Position numbers and translations under genes: made by a program. The notes beneath the pieces were generated by a model. The model searched no databases. It was given only the letters and a program-made list of their open reading frames with translations, and was not told the origin of the DNA. This document shows positions 5,851 to 9,329 of a stretch of 9,329 bases of DNA, piece by piece (positions within the stretch are counted from its first letter, which is position 1; every line of letters starts with the position of its first letter). Source of the stretch: Paratractidigestivibacter sp963640745 (GTDB lineage Bacteria > Actinomycetota > Coriobacteriia > Coriobacteriales > Atopobiaceae); contig CAVIBB010000088.1 in the NCBI GenBank assembly GCA_963640745.1, forward strand, positions 1-9,329, given 5' to 3'.

Positions 5851-7131
5851 ATGGACGTCATTAAGGTCGAGGGCGGTCACCGCATCTCAGGTGAGGTAAC
5901 CGTCGAGGGAGCAAAGAACTCTGCTCTCAAGCTTATGGCTGCGACCCTTATGGCCAAGGGCGTGAGCACCCTCACCAACGTCCCCAACATCTCCGACGTG
6001 CACATCATGGGTAAGGTTCTCAAGAACCTCGGCGCGACCATTGAGGTCGTCAATGAGCACGAGCTAAAAATCGATACTACGAACGTCGACTCGTGGGAGA
6101 CCCCCTACGACCTCGTCGTTCAGATGCGGGCCTCCACTGCGGTGCTGGGCCCGCTTCTTTCTCGATTCGGGCGTGCCGTGGTCGCCATGCCCGGCGGCTG
6201 CAACATCGGCGCACGCAAGATCGACATGCACATTCTTGGTCTTGAGGCGCTCGGCGTCGATTTCAAGATCGACCACGGTAACATCCACGCCACGGCGACG
6301 AACGGCCTTCACGGGGCCACGGTTACGCTCGCGTTCGCCAGTGTCGGCGCTACCGAGAACCTCATGATGGCGTCCGTCTTCGCCGATGGCACCACGACCA
6401 TCGACAACGCCGCGCGCGAGCCCGAGATCGTCGACCTCGCCAACCTTCTGAACGAGATGGGCGCCGACATCAAGGGCGCCGGCTCCCCGGTTATCGAGAT
6501 CAACGGCGTCTCCGAACTTCATCCGGTTACGCACGCCGTCGTCGGTGATCGTATCGAGGCGGGCACCTTCCTCGCTATCGGCGGCCTTTGCGGCGAGCCG
6601 GTCACTGTCAAGGGCTTCGATCCCCTCCACCTCGGGCTCGTTCTCAAGAAGTACGAGCAGATGGGTATTCACATCGAGCGCGGCCAGCGCGAGTGCACCG
6701 TTTGGCGCGAGGGCGAGATTCTTCCCGCCGACATTCAGACGCTGCCGTTCCCCGGTTTCCCGACCGACATGCAGGCACAAACCATGACGCTTCTCGCGCT
6801 TTGCAACGGATCGTGCGTCATCACCGAAAACGTCTTCGAGAACCGCTTCATGCTCGCGAGCGAGCTCTCGCGTATGGGCGCCGACATCGTCATCGAGGGG
6901 CACCACGCCATCGTTCACGGTGTTTCGGGCTTCTCGGGCGCCCAGGTCAAGTCTCCCGACCTTCGCGGCGGCGCCGCCCTGGTCATGGCCGGCCTTGTTG
7001 CCGATGGCGAGACCATTGTCTCGGCCATTCACCACATCGACCGTGGCTATGAGGGCTTCGTCGACAAGCTCGTTTCCCTAGGCGCCCGTGCCGAGCGTGC
7101 CACGCTTCCCGATTTGGGGAGCGAAAACTAG
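5851..7131 (+). CDS. murA: UDP-N-acetylglucosamine 1-carboxyvinyltransferase
   Basis: MurA is a cytoplasmic enzyme that transfers enolpyruvate from phosphoenolpyruvate to UDP-GlcNAc, the first committed step of peptidoglycan synthesis. The 426-residue protein shows the expected residues: K22 in GAKNSALK, R93 in VQMRASTAVLGPL, the catalytic loop MPGGCNIGARKID with C117 (equivalent to E. coli C115) and R122. The catalytic aspartate is D306 in FPGFPTDMQAQ, with R372 in DLRGG and R398 in HIDRGYEG. Because C117 is present, the fosfomycin target is intact, unlike mycobacterial MurA, which has Asp there. Length and start are normal. Placement just downstream of the atp operon is also seen, with a few genes between, in other Actinomycetota. 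Confidence 0.97.
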   Translation: MDVIKVEGGHRISGEVTVEGAKNSALKLMAATLMAKGVSTLTNVPNISDVHIMGKVLKNLGATIEVVNEHELKIDTTNVDSWETPYDLVVQMRASTAVLGPLLSRFGRAVVAMPGGCNIGARKIDMHILGLEALGVDFKIDHGNIHATATNGLHGATVTLAFASVGATENLMMASVFADGTTTIDNAAREPEIVDLANLLNEMGADIKGAGSPVIEINGVSELHPVTHAVVGDRIEAGTFLAIGGLCGEPVTVKGFDPLHLGLVLKKYEQMGIHIERGQRECTVWREGEILPADIQTLPFPGFPTDMQAQTMTLLALCNGSCVITENVFENRFMLASELSRMGADIVIEGHHAIVHGVSGFSGAQVKSPDLRGGAALVMAGLVADGETIVSAIHHIDRGYEGFVDKLVSLGARAERATLPDLGSEN

Positions 7132-7142
7132 CTCTTTCTGGG

Positions 7143-7148
7143 TATAGT
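7143..7148 (+). promoter_or_regulatory. Possible -10 box for the DtxR-family gene
   Basis: TATAGT matches the TATAAT consensus at 5 of 6 positions and lies 42 nt before the downstream ATG. No good -35 hexamer is found 16-18 nt upstream. A TG lies two bases before the box, one base off the extended -10 spacing. Transcription would start near 7155. Confidence 0.4.
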
Positions 7149-7190
7149 GGGCATGGCAGACCTCTAGCGTCACAGAAACGCGGTGCACAC

Positions 7191-7616
7191 ATGACCACTA
7201 CCACTACTTCTACCGACGATCACTCCCTCACCCGTGCCGGCGAGGATTATCTCGAGTCCATTTATCGCCTTTCGCTCGATAGCGACGAGGGCGATAAATC
7301 TGTGCGCTCCGTCGACGTGGCCGAGCAGCTCGATGTGTCCAAGGCGAGCGTTAACAAGGCGCTGAACCAGCTCAAAGATATGGGCATGGTCATCCAGAAC
7401 CGCTATGGCCGCGTCACGCTTACCGAAGAGGGCGAGAAATACGCCAAGGTTGTCTGGCGTTCTCACCGTGCGCTCCGCGCCTTCCTCGAGTGCGACCTGG
7501 GCGTCGATCCCGAGGTCGCTGACGAGGAGGCGTGCCACATGGAGCACGTCCTCTCCGCAGATACCATGAGCCGCCTGATTTCTTATCTCGAGAAGCAAGG
7601 CGTGGCCATCGAATAA
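7191..7616 (+). CDS. DtxR/MntR-family metal-dependent transcriptional repressor
   Basis: This is probably a DNA-binding repressor activated by Mn2+ or Fe2+ that controls metal uptake genes; the targets are not visible here. The 141-residue protein has a winged helix-turn-helix at about 15-85 (GEDYLESIYRL, then VAEQLDVSKASVNKALNQL as recognition region, then wing RYGRVTLTEEGEKY). A metal-binding and dimer domain follows, with H92 and the family block EACHMEHVLS (113-122). It lacks the SH3-like third domain of DtxR, so it has MntR size. Predicted ligands mix types: D19 and E22 as in MntR, but C115 as in DtxR, with E118 and H119 shared by both. The start ATG 7191 follows a Thr-rich N-terminus and a weak GGTG ribosome site (7182-7185). 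The assignment to the family is firm; metal choice is not. Confidence 0.9.
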   Translation: MTTTTTSTDDHSLTRAGEDYLESIYRLSLDSDEGDKSVRSVDVAEQLDVSKASVNKALNQLKDMGMVIQNRYGRVTLTEEGEKYAKVVWRSHRALRAFLECDLGVDPEVADEEACHMEHVLSADTMSRLISYLEKQGVAIE

Positions 7617-7622
7617 AACCCG

Positions 7623-7639
7623 GGCGGGCATCTTCCGCC
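7623..7639 (+). terminator. Weak hairpin after the DtxR-family gene
   Basis: GGCGG (7623-7627) pairs with CCGCC (7635-7639) around a 7-nt loop, just past the stop codon. The following bases are TTCAATATTCT rather than a clean T-run. It may be a weak terminator. Confidence 0.25.
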
Positions 7640-7682
7640 TTCAATATTCTGGGGTGTTCAGCTTTTGGATAGACATGCCGAG

Positions 7683-9077
7683 ATGATTCGATTCGGCAAC
7701 GACGGTTGGAAAACTCGCTGCGACGATGGCTTTAATGCCGACAATGCTGCGCGTGTGGCCGACGCATTGGGTTTCCTTTGGGCGGAATCCCGGGAGGGCG
7801 CGACCGTTTATGTCGGCTATGACACCAGGCGTGATTCGCGCTCAATCGCCGAGGTCGTTGCCGGAGCCATCGCTTCCTACGGCTTAAACGTCAAGCTTTC
7901 TGCCGTCGCGTGCCCCACACCCGCGATCGCATGGACTTGCGCTCACGATGCGCGGGCGGTCGGCGCCGTGGTCGTTACCGCGAGCGAGCTGTCTTGCGAG
8001 TACGGCGGCATTATCGTGCGCGGCTCGGACGGCGGCCCGTGTCCACGGGCTTTTCTCGACGAGGTCGAGCGCGCGGTCCCGAGCGCGGTCCCGAGCGATA
8101 GCGGAGAGTTCTCGACCGGCGATTTTGTCTCAGCATACGTGGCCGACCTTAAAGGTCTTGTCGATGCCGAGGCAATCCGCGATTTTGCTCCCAAGGTCAT
8201 TGTCGACCCGATGTATGGCTCCGCCGCAGGAATCGTTTCTCAGCTCATGCGCGACCTTGGATGCGAGGTCGTCGAGATTCACCAGAAGTCGCTCGGGGAT
8301 TTCGGCGGCATCCACCCCTCGCCGACAGATCCGTGGGCCGATGAGTGCGAGCAGACGGTTGTCGAGATGGGCGCTCACATGGGTGTAGTTCTCGACTGCG
8401 ATGCCGACCGCGCTGGGTTGATCGACGAGAACGGCTCGCTTGTTGCTGTTCGCGAATTCGTGCCGCTGGTAATAAGGTCCCTCATGGGTCGCGAGGCCAA
8501 GGGAAAGAGGGTCGTCTCTACGCTCACGTCTTCGGTGCTGATCGAACGCCAGGCAAGGATGCTCGACCTTGAGTACACGCCGGTCTCCGTTGGTTTCAAC
8601 TATATATATGACGAGATGGAGGAGGGAGACGTGCTGCTCGGGGCCGAGGAGTACGGCGGCATCTGCATCCCGTCTCACCTGCGTGAACGAGACGGCATCT
8701 TTGCTTGCCTGCTCGCCCTCGAGACCCTCTGTAAATCTGGCAAGAAGATCTCCGAGCTGGTTGAGCGGCAGGACCGCGAGTTGGGCCACACCTGCTGGAT
8801 TCGCCGTGATGTCCGTATTGAGGCGGCGTCTGCCGAAGCCCTGCGCATCCTCCTGCCCGGAGTGAACCCCTCCGAGATCGCGGGGAAGGCGCCCTCCGAG
8901 GTGAGCCACGCGGACGGCCTGCGCCTCGGCTTCGGGGACGGCTCCTGGGTGCTCATCCGCCAGGCGAGGGCCGCGCCGGCCGTGCGCGTCTACGCCGAGG
9001 CGCCCGACACCGCCTCGCGCGACGCCCTCGTCGACGCGGCGTGCGCGCTCGTCTCCTCGGGCGCGGCCCTCCCGTAG
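7683..9077 (+). CDS. Divergent phosphoglucomutase/phosphomannomutase-family protein
   Basis: The fold is that of the alpha-D-phosphohexomutases, which move phosphate between C1 and C6 of hexose phosphates. The 464-residue protein starts MIRFGNDGW, the usual family beginning, and keeps the serine region VVVTAS (S101) and the metal loop DCDADR (238-243). RERDG (334-338) and DGLRLGFGDGSWVLIR (411-426) are also family-like. Three functional loops are altered: TASHNP reads TASELS, the sugar loop GEES reads AEEY (321-324), and the phosphate loop RPSGTEP reads RQARAAP (426-432). It may have a changed substrate or reduced activity. A 12-bp tandem duplication gives AVPSAVPS (131-138). From codon 394 every codon ends in G or C, unlike the earlier part. 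ATG 7683 is chosen by family alignment; TTG 7665, with GGGGTG upstream, would add six residues. Confidence 0.85.
   Translation: MIRFGNDGWKTRCDDGFNADNAARVADALGFLWAESREGATVYVGYDTRRDSRSIAEVVAGAIASYGLNVKLSAVACPTPAIAWTCAHDARAVGAVVVTASELSCEYGGIIVRGSDGGPCPRAFLDEVERAVPSAVPSDSGEFSTGDFVSAYVADLKGLVDAEAIRDFAPKVIVDPMYGSAAGIVSQLMRDLGCEVVEIHQKSLGDFGGIHPSPTDPWADECEQTVVEMGAHMGVVLDCDADRAGLIDENGSLVAVREFVPLVIRSLMGREAKGKRVVSTLTSSVLIERQARMLDLEYTPVSVGFNYIYDEMEEGDVLLGAEEYGGICIPSHLRERDGIFACLLALETLCKSGKKISELVERQDRELGHTCWIRRDVRIEAASAEALRILLPGVNPSEIAGKAPSEVSHADGLRLGFGDGSWVLIRQARAAPAVRVYAEAPDTASRDALVDAACALVSSGAALP
8073..8096 (+). repeat. 12-bp perfect tandem duplication inside the mutase gene
   Basis: GCGGTCCCGAGC occurs twice head to tail (8073-8084 and 8085-8096), in frame, encoding Ala-Val-Pro-Ser twice. 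Identity at the DNA level suggests a recent slippage event. Confidence 0.9.
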
Positions 9078-9094
9078 GCGGCCCGGCATCGCAT

Positions 9095-9116
9095 GCGCCC
9101 CGGGCCGGCGGGGCGC
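9095..9116 (+). other. GC-rich hairpin after the mutase gene
   Basis: GCGCCCC (9095-9101) pairs with GGGGCGC (9110-9116) around an 8-nt loop. It lies 17 nt after the mutase stop and may assist termination or 3'-end protection together with the larger hairpin that follows. Confidence 0.45.
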
Positions 9117-9124
9117 GCGCGGGG

Positions 9125-9160
9125 AGGGCGGCGGCCCCTCGGGGCCGCCGCCCTCTCTCT
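9125..9160 (+). terminator. Strong terminator hairpin
   Basis: AGGGCGGCGGCCCC (9125-9138) is perfectly complementary to GGGGCCGCCGCCCT (9141-9154). In practice this gives about 13 pairs with a CTCG loop. The tail TCTCTCTATATATGTT is pyrimidine/AT-rich on the + strand, while the opposite flank is GC-rich, so it most likely ends transcription of the mutase gene rather than acting in both directions. Confidence 0.75.
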
Positions 9161-9191
9161 ATATATGTTCCTGTCCGGCTACGTGCCTGCC

Positions 9192-9266
9192 CGCACCCGC
9201 CCTACCCGATTTGTGCAGGGAATGTGGAGACGGGCGCGCCCCCTTGCGGAGGGCGGGGCGGGTGCG
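9192..9266 (+). repeat. 11-bp inverted repeat with a 53-nt loop
   Basis: CGCACCCGCCC (9192-9202) is the exact reverse complement of GGGCGGGTGCG (9256-9266). The loop contains the palindrome GGGCGCGCCC (9232-9241). It is followed by TATATTTATT. It could be a structured RNA, a second terminator or an operator; no family is recognised. Confidence 0.5.
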
Positions 9267-9272
9267 TATATT
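9244..9272 (+). promoter_or_regulatory. Possible sigma70-type promoter reading out of the window
   Basis: TTGCGG (9244-9249) and TATATT (9267-9272, 5 of 6 to consensus) are separated by 17 bp. The spacer contains the right arm of the inverted repeat. A downstream gene would start beyond the window. The match is only moderate, and the AT-rich box could instead be the tail of a terminator. Confidence 0.35.
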
Positions 9273-9329
9273 TATTCCTCGCGCGGCGCACCGGCCGGGC
9301 GGCGAAACGCCTGCTCAGCGGCCCGCGCG

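Larger units (their letters stand above)
9078..9329. other. Non-coding GC-rich right end
   Basis: No gene is supported here. Besides the two hairpins, the inverted repeat and the possible promoter, CGCGCGG (9280-9286) and CCGCGCG (9323-9329) form a further inverted pair, and GGCGAAACGCC (9301-9311) is a small hairpin. Both may belong to a structure cut by the window edge. Confidence 0.6.

Noticed and set aside
7116..7137. Possible terminator at the murA stop (GAGC/GCTC followed by TTTCT)
   Set aside because: Only four Watson-Crick pairs with an 8-nt loop, overlapping the stop codon; too weak to call.
9262..9329. Possible start of a further gene (GTG at 9262, open to the window end)
   Set aside because: No convincing ribosome site or recognisable protein sequence, and it overlaps the inverted repeat and likely -10 box.
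1..9329. CRISPR, prophage, transposon, toxin-antitoxin, tRNA/rRNA or a new multi-gene system
   Set aside because: No repeats with spacers, transposase, integrase, RNA genes or unexplained gene cluster are visible; the genes are core housekeeping functions plus one regulator and one divergent mutase.

Overview
The window is a stretch of core chromosome from a high-GC bacterium. The gene order (F-type ATP synthase operon followed directly by murA), the base composition and several protein features suggest Actinomycetota, most plausibly a Coriobacteriia member such as the Collinsella/Olsenella group. That placement is inference from the sequence alone. All genes are on the + strand.

Positions 1-5798 hold the distal part of an atp operon: atpE (c), atpF (b), atpH (delta), atpA (alpha), atpG (gamma), atpD (beta) and atpC (epsilon). 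Gaps are very short or genes overlap (11-nt overlap of atpF/atpH, TAA directly followed by GTG at atpH/atpA, TAATG at atpG/atpD), so one transcript with translational coupling is likely. atpB (a) should lie just upstream. Together the products form the membrane rotor and stator (c, b, delta) and the catalytic head with its shaft (alpha3 beta3 gamma epsilon). The c subunit lacks the glutamine typical of sodium-binding rings, so proton coupling is expected.

Positions 5799-7131 hold a small stem-loop and then murA, the first committed step of peptidoglycan synthesis, with the fosfomycin-target cysteine present. A likely -10 box follows murA and precedes a two-domain DtxR/MntR-type metal-dependent repressor (7191-7616). 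Next is a divergent phosphohexomutase-family protein (7683-9077) that keeps the serine and metal loop but has altered substrate and phosphate loops. Its last 71 codons all end in G or C, unlike the rest of the gene.

Positions 9078-9329 are non-coding and very GC-rich. They hold a strong terminator hairpin, a second hairpin, a long-looped inverted repeat, and a possible promoter reading out of the window.

I see no phage, transposon, CRISPR array, RNA gene or obvious undescribed multi-gene system. The points worth a second look are residue-level oddities: clustered changes at the non-catalytic nucleotide site of alpha/beta, an insertion and tail in alpha, a signal-peptide or lipobox N-terminus on subunit b, a shortened delta, the degenerate mutase with a 12-bp tandem duplication, and the composition break near the right end.
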